Positions 1 to 5,145 of a stretch of DNA of 7,532 nucleotides are shown here, one piece after another. The stretch spans positions 1 through 7,532 of the forward strand of contig DDQE01000060.1 of the NCBI GenBank assembly GCA_002342545.1, given 5' to 3'. Source of the stretch: Caryophanales bacterium UBA2450 (lineage in GTDB: Bacteria; Bacillota_I; Bacilli_A; RFN20; CAG-826). The notes below the pieces were generated by a model that worked only from the letters and a program-made list of their open reading frames with translations, was not told the origin of the DNA and searched no databases. A program made the translations under genes and the position numbers. Positions within the stretch are counted from its first letter, which is position 1. Each line of letters begins with the position of its first letter.

Positions 1-390
1 AACAAAGGATGCACTTATCTTCCTGGATGGATGGGTGCTGATGAATATTTAGACAGTCGCTATACAGCGGATACAAGCGGAGATATGGCAGTTGCGCCTG
101 ATATTCATGTGACGTATTTAGTGACTGGATATCCAGATACTCTAGATGATAGAACAATCACTCATATTGAAATAACCGATCCATCAATAATGGTCTATGA
201 CCTAACTCTTAATTCTACAGATAATGAGATAATAAATATAGTATCTGACAAAACTAATTCTTTTTCTTATGTTACAGCTGTAGATGAATGTTATTTACAA
301 TTTAAAATTAAAAATTGTTCCTTTTCTTTTATGAGCAACAAAATAATAATTGATGTTCTGGTAACGAATAATAGTGGGATTGTATATTAA
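1..390 (+). CDS. C-terminal fragment of an unrecognised protein
   Basis: The frame is open from the first base of the window to a TAA at 388-390, so this is the last 129 residues of a gene that begins upstream. An ATG at 31 exists, but nothing marks it as a start and the frame continues before it. The visible part begins NKGCTYLPGWMGADEYLDSRY and then alternates short hydrophobic and polar stretches (HVTYLVTGYPD, THIEITDPSIMVYDLTLNS, KIIIDVLVTNNSGIVY), which suggests a beta-rich, possibly extracytoplasmic domain. I see no transmembrane segment, catalytic motif or repeat in this part. I do not recognise the family. The gene is followed by a hairpin and an intrinsic terminator, so it ends its own transcription unit. 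The coding call is fairly sure because of the long open frame and the terminator; the function is unknown. Confidence 0.72.
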   Translation, partial: NKGCTYLPGWMGADEYLDSRYTADTSGDMAVAPDIHVTYLVTGYPDTLDDRTITHIEITDPSIMVYDLTLNSTDNEIINIVSDKTNSFSYVTAVDECYLQFKIKNCSFSFMSNKIIIDVLVTNNSGIVY

Positions 391-391
391 T

Positions 392-430
392 AACTATTTT
401 TTGTGACTGTCCGGATGTATCAAAATAGTT
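392..430 (+). repeat. Inverted repeat after the first gene
   Basis: AACTATTTT (392-400) is the exact reverse complement of AAAATAGTT (422-430), with a 21-nt loop. It lies immediately after the stop codon. It could be a weak mRNA 3' hairpin or an old element edge. It has no T-tract of its own. Confidence 0.4.
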
Positions 431-449
431 CAAAAAGCTAAAGCTTATT

Positions 450-483
450 ACAGTATCGTAAATCGGTACTGTTTTTAGTTTTT
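450..483 (+). terminator. Rho-independent terminator
   Basis: A 9-bp stem pairs ACAGTATCG (450-458) with CGGTACTGT (464-472), with one G-T wobble. The loop is the 5-nt TAAAT, and the stem is followed by two T runs (472-476 and 479-483). It ends the unit of the partial gene at the window start and separates it from the toxin-antitoxin module. Its stem shares ACAGTAT and GTACTGTTTTT with the terminator at 3553-3587. Confidence 0.8.
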
Positions 484-520
484 AAATCAATTAAATAATG
501 ATTATATTTGATTGGTAATG

Positions 521-526
521 TATAAT
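521..526 (+). promoter_or_regulatory. -10 box of the antitoxin-Fic operon
   Basis: A perfect TATAAT ends six bases before the antitoxin ATG at 533. The transcription start should therefore fall on or next to the start codon, giving a leaderless or nearly leaderless mRNA. I see no convincing -35 box at 16-18 bp; the region upstream is simply AT-rich. The promoter call rests on the perfect hexamer and on the terminator just upstream. Confidence 0.6.
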
Positions 527-532
527 ATTTAC

Positions 533-703
533 ATGAGTAAAAAGGCTGAAAAAATAATCAAAGATGTTAATGCAACTATGTCGTTAGAAGGCATGCCATT
601 AAGTGATTTTGATATTGAATTAATATCTAAAGTTGTTGATGGAGAAATTACTAGGGAAGAAGCTTTTAAACAACTCAATGCCAGTTTAGGAATTAATGGA
701 TAA
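533..703 (+). CDS. VbhA-like antitoxin of the Fic toxin
   Basis: This 56-residue protein starts MSKKAEKIIKDVNATMSLEG. Residues 15-20 read TMSLEG, which fits the (S/T)xxxE(G/N) inhibitory motif of class I Fic regulation. In that family the motif's glutamate (here E19) points into the Fic active site and blocks productive ATP binding. The rest (LISKVVDGEITREEAFKQL) is the helical remainder seen in VbhA-type antitoxins. I chose the ATG at 533: a longer frame from a TTG at 512 would put the TATAAT at 521-526 inside the coding region. No Shine-Dalgarno site precedes 533, so translation is probably leaderless. The last 8 bases overlap the Fic gene, which implies coupled translation and fits a toxin-antitoxin pair. 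The motif is seen directly; the role as antitoxin is inferred from motif, size and neighbour. Confidence 0.88.
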   Translation: MSKKAEKIIKDVNATMSLEGMPLSDFDIELISKVVDGEITREEAFKQLNASLGING

Positions 704-1298
704 ATATAAATATTCTTATTTAGGCGAAAAGGGCATCTACTGTTATCGAGACAGTGATGTTTTAATAAATAAGCTAAATATACAAGACGAGGAAACTTTT
801 TATAAGGTCGAACGTCTATATAGTGGTCTGAGACAATCTGAATTATTGGATAAGCCAATAGATGGAAACCTAGATTTTGACCACTTGAAAGCGATTCATT
901 TTTATTTGTTTCAAGATTTATTCTTTTGGGCAGGTAAGGTAAGGACTGTTGCGATTGCAAAGGGTAATTTGTTTTGTCTTCCACAATACATCGAATCCTA
1001 CGCTAAAGACATTTTTGCTAATTTAAAAAGGGATAACTACTTTCAAGGTATTCCAAAAGAAGATTTCATTAGTTGTGTCACCAATCTTTTGGCGGATATA
1101 AACGCTCTTCATCCTTTTAGAGAAGGCAATGGTAGAACCCAAAGAGAATTTATTAGATATATTGGTCTTAAAAATGGATATGGCTTTGATTGGTCTAAAA
1201 TCAGTGCTGAAGAGAATATCGTTGCTAGTTTTGAAAGCGTTAATGGGAATAATGATAAATTAAGAGCTATCATTTCTAAAATCATTTATTCTCTATGA
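696..1298 (+). CDS. Class I Fic-domain AMP-transferase toxin
   Basis: This 200-residue protein carries the complete Fic core HPFREGNGRTQR at residues 139-150, matching HxFx(D/E)GNGRxxR. H139 is the catalytic base, E143 the metal ligand, and G144-R150 the phosphate-binding anion hole. The N-terminal part (CYRDSDVLINKLNI, residues 16-29) and FFWAGKVRTVAIAKGNLF (77-94, the hairpin flap that positions the target) are typical of stand-alone Fic proteins of the VbhT/FicT type. Known members transfer AMP from ATP to a tyrosine of GyrB and ParE, which stops growth; that target is inferred here. The ATG lies inside the antitoxin stop region (ATGGATAA), with a weak AGGA at 688-691, so it should be translated after its antitoxin. 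No residue of the motif is missing, so the toxin looks active. It ends in TGA, followed by a terminator at 1406. Length is normal for a single-domain class I Fic protein. Confidence 0.93.
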   Translation: MDKYKYSYLGEKGIYCYRDSDVLINKLNIQDEETFYKVERLYSGLRQSELLDKPIDGNLDFDHLKAIHFYLFQDLFFWAGKVRTVAIAKGNLFCLPQYIESYAKDIFANLKRDNYFQGIPKEDFISCVTNLLADINALHPFREGNGRTQREFIRYIGLKNGYGFDWSKISAEENIVASFESVNGNNDKLRAIISKIIYSL

Positions 1299-1365
1299 CT
1301 TAATCCATCCCAAGATACGCTAAAAATGTATCACTTGTGGTGAATATAACCCAACTTTAGATGGT

Positions 1366-1384
1366 ATTGCATCACTTATGCAAT
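1366..1384 (+). repeat. Small perfect hairpin after fic
   Basis: ATTGCAT (1366-1372) and ATGCAAT (1378-1384) form a perfect 7-bp stem with a CACTT loop. No T-tract follows. It lies in the 3' untranslated stretch between the Fic gene and its terminator. It may stabilise the mRNA end or be an operator; neither is shown by the sequence. Confidence 0.4.
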
Positions 1385-1405
1385 CTGCCCTCATTCGCAT
1401 ATTAT

Positions 1406-1439
1406 CCCGGAATTGCATTAAATTCCTGGTTTTATTATT
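1406..1439 (+). terminator. Rho-independent terminator after fic
   Basis: CCCGGAATT (1406-1414) pairs with AATTCCTGG (1421-1429) across a 6-nt GCATTA loop, with one C-T mismatch, and is followed by TTTTATTATT. It should end the antitoxin-Fic transcript before the htpG promoter. Confidence 0.65.
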
Positions 1440-1471
1440 CGTAACTTATAGTTGTATAAAAAGAAGAAAAA

Positions 1472-1498
1472 TTAGCAATCTAGTTGACAGAGTGCTAA
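1472..1498 (+). promoter_or_regulatory. CIRCE operator 1 (HrcA site) of htpG
   Basis: TTAGCAATC (1472-1480), nine spacer bases, then GAGTGCTAA (1490-1498). This matches the CIRCE consensus TTAGCACTC-N9-GAGTGCTAA at 17 of 18 arm positions with the exact 9-9-9 geometry. CIRCE is the binding site of HrcA, the class I heat-shock repressor. It covers the -35 hexamer, so bound HrcA would exclude RNA polymerase. Confidence 0.93.
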
Positions 1499-1511
1499 AA
1501 GTTGGTAAAAT
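1484..1511 (+). promoter_or_regulatory. Sigma-A-type promoter of htpG
   Basis: A perfect -35 TTGACA (1484-1489) is followed after 16 bp by TAAAAT (1506-1511), five of six matches to TATAAT. The start should fall near 1518. The -35 box lies inside the spacer of CIRCE 1 and the right CIRCE arm lies in the promoter spacer, so heat-shock repression and the housekeeping promoter share the same bases. Confidence 0.85.
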
Positions 1512-1519
1512 CATATATG

Positions 1520-1546
1520 TTAGCAGTTAAAGAGTTCAAGTGCTAA
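1520..1546 (+). promoter_or_regulatory. Second, degenerate CIRCE-like element
   Basis: TTAGCAGTT (1520-1528), nine spacer bases, then AAGTGCTAA (1538-1546). The geometry is exactly that of CIRCE, the arms are complementary at 8 of 9 positions, and the arms match consensus at 6/9 and 8/9. It begins 48 bp after CIRCE 1, at or just after the predicted transcription start, and its last base is the first base of the AAAGGAGG ribosome-binding site (1546-1553). It could bind a second HrcA dimer at the DNA level, or fold in the mRNA next to the ribosome-binding site. Confidence 0.7.
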
Positions 1547-1560
1547 AAGGAGGCTAGTTT

Positions 1561-3477
1561 ATGAAAGAAACAAAGCAATTTGAAACAGAAAGCAAAGAAT
1601 TACTTAACTTGATGATCAATTCGATATATTCCAATTCCGAGATCTTTTTAAGAGAGCTCATTTCTAATGCATCTGATGCGATTGATAAAAGAAAATATCT
1701 CGCTTTAACAAGTAATGGCAAGGTAGCTTTAGAAGAATATAAAATTGACTTATCTTATGATAAAAAAGATAGAACCATCACTATTAGTGATAATGGTATT
1801 GGCATGAGTAAAAGCGAGATGATTAAAAATCTCGGCACAATTGCCAGAAGCGGCAGTAAAGAATTCGTCAAAAAGATGAAGAATAAAGACAAAGAAGATG
1901 TTGATATTATCGGCCAATTTGGCGTTGGCTTTTATAGCGCCTTTATGGTTGCGGAAGAAGTAGAAGTAACTAGTAAAAAAGAAAATGAAAAAGCCCATAG
2001 GTTTATTTCTGATGGCAAAGAAAATTACACAATTGAAGAATGTGATAAAGAAGATGTCGGCACAACCATCACCCTTCATTTAAAGAAGAATACAAAAGAA
2101 AATAACTATGATGATTATTTATCTGATTACCGCATTAAAGAATTGGTGAAGAAATATAGTGATTATATTCGTTATCCAATTATGATGAATGTCACTAAAT
2201 CTAAACCAAAATTAGATAAAGATGGTAAAGAAATTGAAGGCCAATATGAAGAATATAAAGAATTAGAAACGCTAAATTCAATGGTTCCGCTTTGGAAAAA
2301 GAATAAATCTGAAGTTAAACAAGAAGAATTAAATGAATTCTATAAGAGTAAATTCTCCGATTATGAAGATCCATTATTATCTATTCAATTAAACATTGAA
2401 GGTAAAGTTGATTATAGCGCTTTATTATTCATTCCTTCTCATCAACCATATAATTTATATAGTGAAAACTTCGAAAAAGGTTTGCAATTATATTCCAAAG
2501 GAATATTCATTAAAGATAAATGCCCTGAATTAATCCCAGATTATTTAAAGTTTGTTAAAGGTTTAGTAGATTCAGACGCTTTTAATTTGAATATTTCCCG
2601 TGAAATCTTACAAACTTCACCAGTTTTAAAAACTATCGCAGATAACGTCGAAAAGAAGATTGTTGATAAATTAAAAGAATTAAAGAATAGCGACTTTGAT
2701 AAATACCTTAAATTCTGGTCATCGTTTGGTGAGCATATCAAATATGGTATTTATTCTTCCTATGGCTTTAAAAAAGATTTATTAAATGATTTACTCATCT
2801 TCCATTCCTTAAAACAAGAAGATAAATATATCTCCTTAAAACAATATGTGGAAGAAATGGGAAAAGATCAAAAATACATCTATTATGCTTCTGGTAGTAA
2901 CCTCGACAGTATTAAGCTATTACCGCAGATAGAGAAATATAAAAAGCAAGGAATCGATGTCTTATTATTTGATAACAAGATCGATGAATTCGCTATCATG
3001 ATGGTGCGTGAATACGATAAGAAAGAATTCAAATCTATCGCTAGTGAAGGTAGTGATGAATTAACTAATGAAGAAAAAGAAAAAGTGGAATCCGTCACCG
3101 CAGAACATAAGAGATTATTAGATAATCTAAAAGATTCTCTTAAAGAGAATGTTGATGATGTCATCATCTCTTCTAAACTCGTTGATTCTCCTGTTTGTAT
3201 CTCCACAAAAGAAGGATTATCCATGGAAATGGAAAAGACAATCAATGAAGAAAAAGGCGAGGGAGAAGACGTTAAATCCATCAAAGTTCTCGAACTCAAC
3301 CCAGAACATGAATTATTTAAAATTTTCGCTAGTATTGAACAAGACGATGAGATGGTTAAGAATTATGCTTCTGTCTTATATGATGAAGCCTTGCTATTAG
3401 AGGGATATGATGTTTCTAATAAGCAAGAATTTGTCAAAAAGCTCAATTCTTTAATCGTCAAAGCTTTTGAAAAATAA
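1561..3477 (+). CDS. htpG: Chaperone HtpG (bacterial Hsp90)
   Basis: A 638-residue ATP-dependent chaperone of the cytosol that remodels client proteins together with the DnaK system. The N-terminal GHKL ATPase domain (about 1-215) shows ELISNASDAIDK (residues 32-43: E32 catalytic base, N36 metal/nucleotide contact), DNGIGM (77-82), the lid GTIARSGSKEF (92-102) and GQFGVGFYSAF (118-128). The middle domain (about 230-485) holds NISREILQ (344-351) with R347, the arginine that contacts the ATP gamma-phosphate. The C-terminal dimerisation domain follows, with no MEEVD tail, as usual in bacteria. Length is normal for HtpG. The ATG is set by a strong AAAGGAGG (1546-1553) seven bases upstream. The gene is transcribed alone, between a CIRCE-controlled promoter and two terminators. 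HrcA control is notable because Bacillus subtilis htpG is not in the CIRCE class. All key residues are present. Confidence 0.98.
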   Translation: MKETKQFETESKELLNLMINSIYSNSEIFLRELISNASDAIDKRKYLALTSNGKVALEEYKIDLSYDKKDRTITISDNGIGMSKSEMIKNLGTIARSGSKEFVKKMKNKDKEDVDIIGQFGVGFYSAFMVAEEVEVTSKKENEKAHRFISDGKENYTIEECDKEDVGTTITLHLKKNTKENNYDDYLSDYRIKELVKKYSDYIRYPIMMNVTKSKPKLDKDGKEIEGQYEEYKELETLNSMVPLWKKNKSEVKQEELNEFYKSKFSDYEDPLLSIQLNIEGKVDYSALLFIPSHQPYNLYSENFEKGLQLYSKGIFIKDKCPELIPDYLKFVKGLVDSDAFNLNISREILQTSPVLKTIADNVEKKIVDKLKELKNSDFDKYLKFWSSFGEHIKYGIYSSYGFKKDLLNDLLIFHSLKQEDKYISLKQYVEEMGKDQKYIYYASGSNLDSIKLLPQIEKYKKQGIDVLLFDNKIDEFAIMMVREYDKKEFKSIASEGSDELTNEEKEKVESVTAEHKRLLDNLKDSLKENVDDVIISSKLVDSPVCISTKEGLSMEMEKTINEEKGEGEDVKSIKVLELNPEHELFKIFASIEQDDEMVKNYASVLYDEALLLEGYDVSNKQEFVKKLNSLIVKAFEK

Positions 3478-3497
3478 AAAATAATCCAACTAACCTT

Positions 3498-3537
3498 AAT
3501 ACCGGGCCGATAGGTTCGGTATTTTCTTTATTTTTCT
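3498..3537 (+). terminator. htpG terminator 1
   Basis: An 11-bp stem (3498-3508 with 3513-3523, including two G-T pairs) closes a GATA tetraloop: AATACCGGGCC then GGTTCGGTATT. T-rich TTCTTTATTTTT follows. It lies 20 bases after the htpG stop. Confidence 0.82.
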
Positions 3538-3552
3538 AGACAAGTGCAAACA

Positions 3553-3587
3553 ACAGTATTGATAGTCAATGTCAGTACTGTTTTTTT
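3553..3587 (+). terminator. Second terminator after htpG
   Basis: A 12-bp stem pairs ACAGTATTGATA (3553-3564) with TGTCAGTACTGT (3570-3581), with three G-T pairs, a GTCAA loop, and a run of seven T (3581-3587). It is a backup for the htpG terminator 15 bases upstream, insulating the regulator gene that follows. Its outer stem is nearly the same as that of the terminator at 450-483. Confidence 0.8.
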
Positions 3588-3608
3588 ATAATTCTTTTCA
3601 AAAATACA

Positions 3609-3674
3609 AAGTAACAGGGACAATAAATAAAAGTAACAATAAGTAACAAACATATTTTTGAAAAAAAGTTACAA
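3609..3674 (+). repeat. AAGTAACA direct repeats, putative operator of the XRE regulator
   Basis: Exact AAGTAACA occurs at 3609-3616, 3631-3638 and 3641-3648. A variant, AAGTTACA, at 3667-3674 has the inverted core GTTAC instead of GTAAC and abuts the predicted -10 (TATAAA, 3675-3680). Starts are 22, 10 and 26 bp apart. The cluster sits directly before a gene for an HTH regulator, which suggests autoregulation. Spacing near helical multiples for the first two steps (22, 10) would place those sites on one DNA face. Confidence 0.6.
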
Positions 3675-3680
3675 TATAAA
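3675..3680 (+). promoter_or_regulatory. Putative -10 of the XRE regulator gene
   Basis: TATAAA lies 11 bases before the ATG at 3692. The implied leader is about five bases and holds no Shine-Dalgarno site. No good -35 is visible at standard spacing; the bases there are taken up by the AAGTAACA repeats, so the promoter may need an activator or be repressed by the gene product. Confidence 0.45.
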
Positions 3681-3691
3681 TGAGCTGATTT

Positions 3692-4543
3692 ATGGAATTC
3701 AAAGAAAAACTCAAAAAATTAAGAACTGAAAACGGACTATCACAAGAAGCTCTTGCAGATGCTGTTCATATTTCTAGATCTGCTATTGCTAAATATGAAA
3801 ACGGCAATGGTAATCCAAGCGAAGAAACTTTAGTGGCTTTAGCGGTTTATTTTGGTGTAGAAGTTAACGACTTAAAAGATGATAGTGAAATAAAGCGCAA
3901 AACAAGCAAGGCTACAATTAAAACTGCTGCAATAATAGTGACCTCAGTCATTGTTTTATGCGGGATAGTCACAGGAACAACATTTGGAATTCTTAATTAT
4001 ATTAATAAAGGGAAACATGCCAATCCGGATTACGAATTAAGAACGGAGAATATATCGCTCAATTACTATTTTTACGATGAAGATTCTTACGTCACATTAT
4101 TTTATGAAGGATGTTGTAATCTAGGTCGCTCCTTTGATAGCGTGATTCAACCTGGTGATTTAATTGCAGGCGATGTTTTGCATTTTGACTATGTTGGTAA
4201 GCTAGCAGATCCTATTTACTCAATCCCAGGGGAAATTGATATTGTTGGTAGACTAGAACGTTACCACTTTATTAAAACAGAAATAAAAAAATATCATTCT
4301 GACTTAGGGCCGATTAAAGACAACCTAGATGTTTTACGTGGAATGTATCAAATTGAGTTTGAATATGTAATTACTAATCGTAATGGTCGTAATGGGACAT
4401 ATGTATCTCTAGACAGTTATGATGGAAGTGACTTATACGTTTCTATAGATTATAAAAGAATGTACTTAGCTAGCGATCAACATGAAACTGCAAGACCAAT
4501 CGTGGCCGCACTTTACTCATATAATCCACGATGGATTTTATAA
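3692..4543 (+). CDS. Membrane-anchored XRE-family transcriptional regulator
   Basis: A 283-residue protein with three parts. Residues 5-60 are an XRE/Cro-type helix-turn-helix (LSQEALADAVHISRSAIAKY, 16-35; then ENGNGNPSEETLVALAVYFGV). Residues about 74-104 form one long hydrophobic transmembrane helix (AAIIVTSVIVLCGIVTGTTF, 79-98). Residues about 105-283 lie on the far side, since the DNA-binding end must be cytosolic, and are beta-rich with adjacent cysteines C141-C142 and a GDLIAGDVLHFDYVGK stretch (155-170). I do not recognise that outer domain. The layout suggests a one-component sensor that reads an extracytoplasmic signal and controls transcription from the membrane. Direct repeats upstream suggest it controls its own gene. 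The start is the ATG at 3692 with no ribosome-binding site. The gene is flanked by terminators on both sides, so it is a single-gene unit. HTH and membrane calls are firm; signal and regulon are unknown. Confidence 0.88.
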   Translation: MEFKEKLKKLRTENGLSQEALADAVHISRSAIAKYENGNGNPSEETLVALAVYFGVEVNDLKDDSEIKRKTSKATIKTAAIIVTSVIVLCGIVTGTTFGILNYINKGKHANPDYELRTENISLNYYFYDEDSYVTLFYEGCCNLGRSFDSVIQPGDLIAGDVLHFDYVGKLADPIYSIPGEIDIVGRLERYHFIKTEIKKYHSDLGPIKDNLDVLRGMYQIEFEYVITNRNGRNGTYVSLDSYDGSDLYVSIDYKRMYLASDQHETARPIVAALYSYNPRWIL

Positions 4544-4566
4544 ATCCCCCAATTTTTGCGGATTTA
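4541..4566 (+). repeat. Hairpin overlapping the stop codon of the regulator
   Basis: TAAATCC (4541-4547) and GGATTTA (4560-4566) form a perfect 7-bp stem with a 12-nt loop. The stop codon TAA is the first three bases of the stem. It lacks a 3' T-tract, so it is more likely an mRNA-end structure than a terminator. Confidence 0.45.
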
Positions 4567-4610
4567 TCTCACGTGTCTGATATAGAAATAGAGTTTAATT
4601 AATATAAAAC

Positions 4611-4637
4611 GGTCAAGAGTTTTCTCTTGATCTTTTT
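4611..4637 (+). terminator. Rho-independent terminator after the regulator
   Basis: GGTCAAGAG (4611-4619) pairs with CTCTTGATC (4624-4632), with one G-T pair, around a TTTT loop, followed by TTTTT. This is a compact, typical terminator for the XRE gene. Confidence 0.85.
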
Positions 4638-4666
4638 ATTCGTAAGCAAAAATAAAAGTGTATTTA

Positions 4667-4695
4667 TTTACAAAAAATGTTGGAGAAGACATAAT
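4667..4695 (+). promoter_or_regulatory. Promoter of the flavodoxin-like gene
   Basis: TTTACA (4667-4672), 17 bp, then CATAAT (4690-4695). The start would fall near 4702, just upstream of the AAGGGG at 4705-4710. This supports translation from 4721 and argues against the GTG at 4658, which lies upstream of the promoter. Confidence 0.65.
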
Positions 4696-4704
4696 TTACT
4701 CATT

Positions 4705-4710
4705 AAGGGG
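4705..4710 (+). promoter_or_regulatory. Ribosome-binding site deciding the flavodoxin start
   Basis: AAGGGG ends ten bases before ATG 4721. Together with the promoter at 4667-4695 it selects this start over the in-frame GTG at 4658. Confidence 0.65.
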
Positions 4711-4720
4711 AAAGTTAGAT

Positions 4721-5137
4721 ATGAAAGTTGCGATTAGATACTTTACAAAAAGTAAAAAAGGCAATACTGAAAAGATTGCCAAATTTATCGAAGATAAGAT
4801 AAGTGTACCTGCTAAAAGCGTCTCTAATCCTTTAGAAGAAGAAGTGGATGAACTTTTATTAGTTAATGCGATGTATGCTGCTGATGTTGATAAAGAGATT
4901 AAAAACTTCTTAAAAGCAAATAAAGATAAGATTAAACTCCTTATTAATATCAATAGCTCCGCAAGTGGAAAGTCTACTTTAAAAGCAGTGAAGAAAGTTT
5001 GTGATAAGGAAAATATCAAAGTCTCCGAAAAAGAATTCCACACTGTCGCTAGTTGGATCTTTATAAATAAAGGTAGACCAAATGAAGAAGACTTTGCTAG
5101 ATTAGATGCTTTCTTAAAAGAAGTAGTGAATCAATAA
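4721..5137 (+). CDS. Small flavodoxin-like protein
   Basis: A 138-residue cytosolic protein with a flavodoxin fold. Residues 6-20 (RYFTKSKKGNTEKIA) form the first beta strand, the phosphate-binding loop that would hold FMN, and the first helix. Residues 43-62 (DELLLVNAMYAADVDKEIKN) and 71-80 (IKLLININSS) are the next core strands. NKGRPNEED at 116-124 is, as I recall, a signature of short flavodoxin-domain proteins common in Bacillota. Length is normal for a short-chain flavodoxin. The loop SKKGNT is longer than the classical TGNT, and I cannot tell whether FMN is bound tightly. I use ATG 4721, supported by AAGGGG and a TTTACA-N17-CATAAT promoter. It is followed after 8 bases by a small gene that is probably co-transcribed. 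The likely role is electron transfer or quinone/disulfide-type reduction; the partner is unknown. Confidence 0.82.
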   Translation: MKVAIRYFTKSKKGNTEKIAKFIEDKISVPAKSVSNPLEEEVDELLLVNAMYAADVDKEIKNFLKANKDKIKLLININSSASGKSTLKAVKKVCDKENIKVSEKEFHTVASWIFINKGRPNEEDFARLDAFLKEVVNQ

Positions 5138-5145
5138 TTAATCAA

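Noticed and set aside
391..449. Insertion-sequence remnant around GACTGTCCGGATG after the first gene
   Set aside because: No transposase coding, target duplication or matching end was seen; only a 9-bp inverted repeat supports it.
512..532. TTG start at 512 for the antitoxin
   Set aside because: The perfect TATAAT at 521-526 would be inside the gene; the ATG at 533 fits the antitoxin length.
529..984. Open frame on the minus strand across the antitoxin and Fic genes
   Set aside because: It lies fully opposite two well-supported genes, has no family motif, and is explained by AT-rich codon bias of the + strand genes.
1296..1349. TGA read as Trp (Mycoplasma code), extending Fic by 17 residues
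   Set aside because: The conserved genes use only TGG for Trp, no in-frame TGA occurs in them, and the Fic fold is complete at residue 200.
1750..3299. Minus-strand and alternative-frame open stretches within htpG
   Set aside because: They are shadows of htpG, which has every family motif; the translations are Phe/Ser-rich low-complexity sequence.
3609..3674. CRISPR array or origin-type iterons
   Set aside because: The 8-bp copies are too short and unevenly spaced for CRISPR, no cas or replication gene is nearby, and an operator for the adjacent HTH gene is simpler.
4658..4720. GTG start at 4658 giving a longer flavodoxin
   Set aside because: The TTTACA-N17-CATAAT promoter and AAGGGG lie inside this extension, and the flavodoxin strand begins right after ATG 4721.
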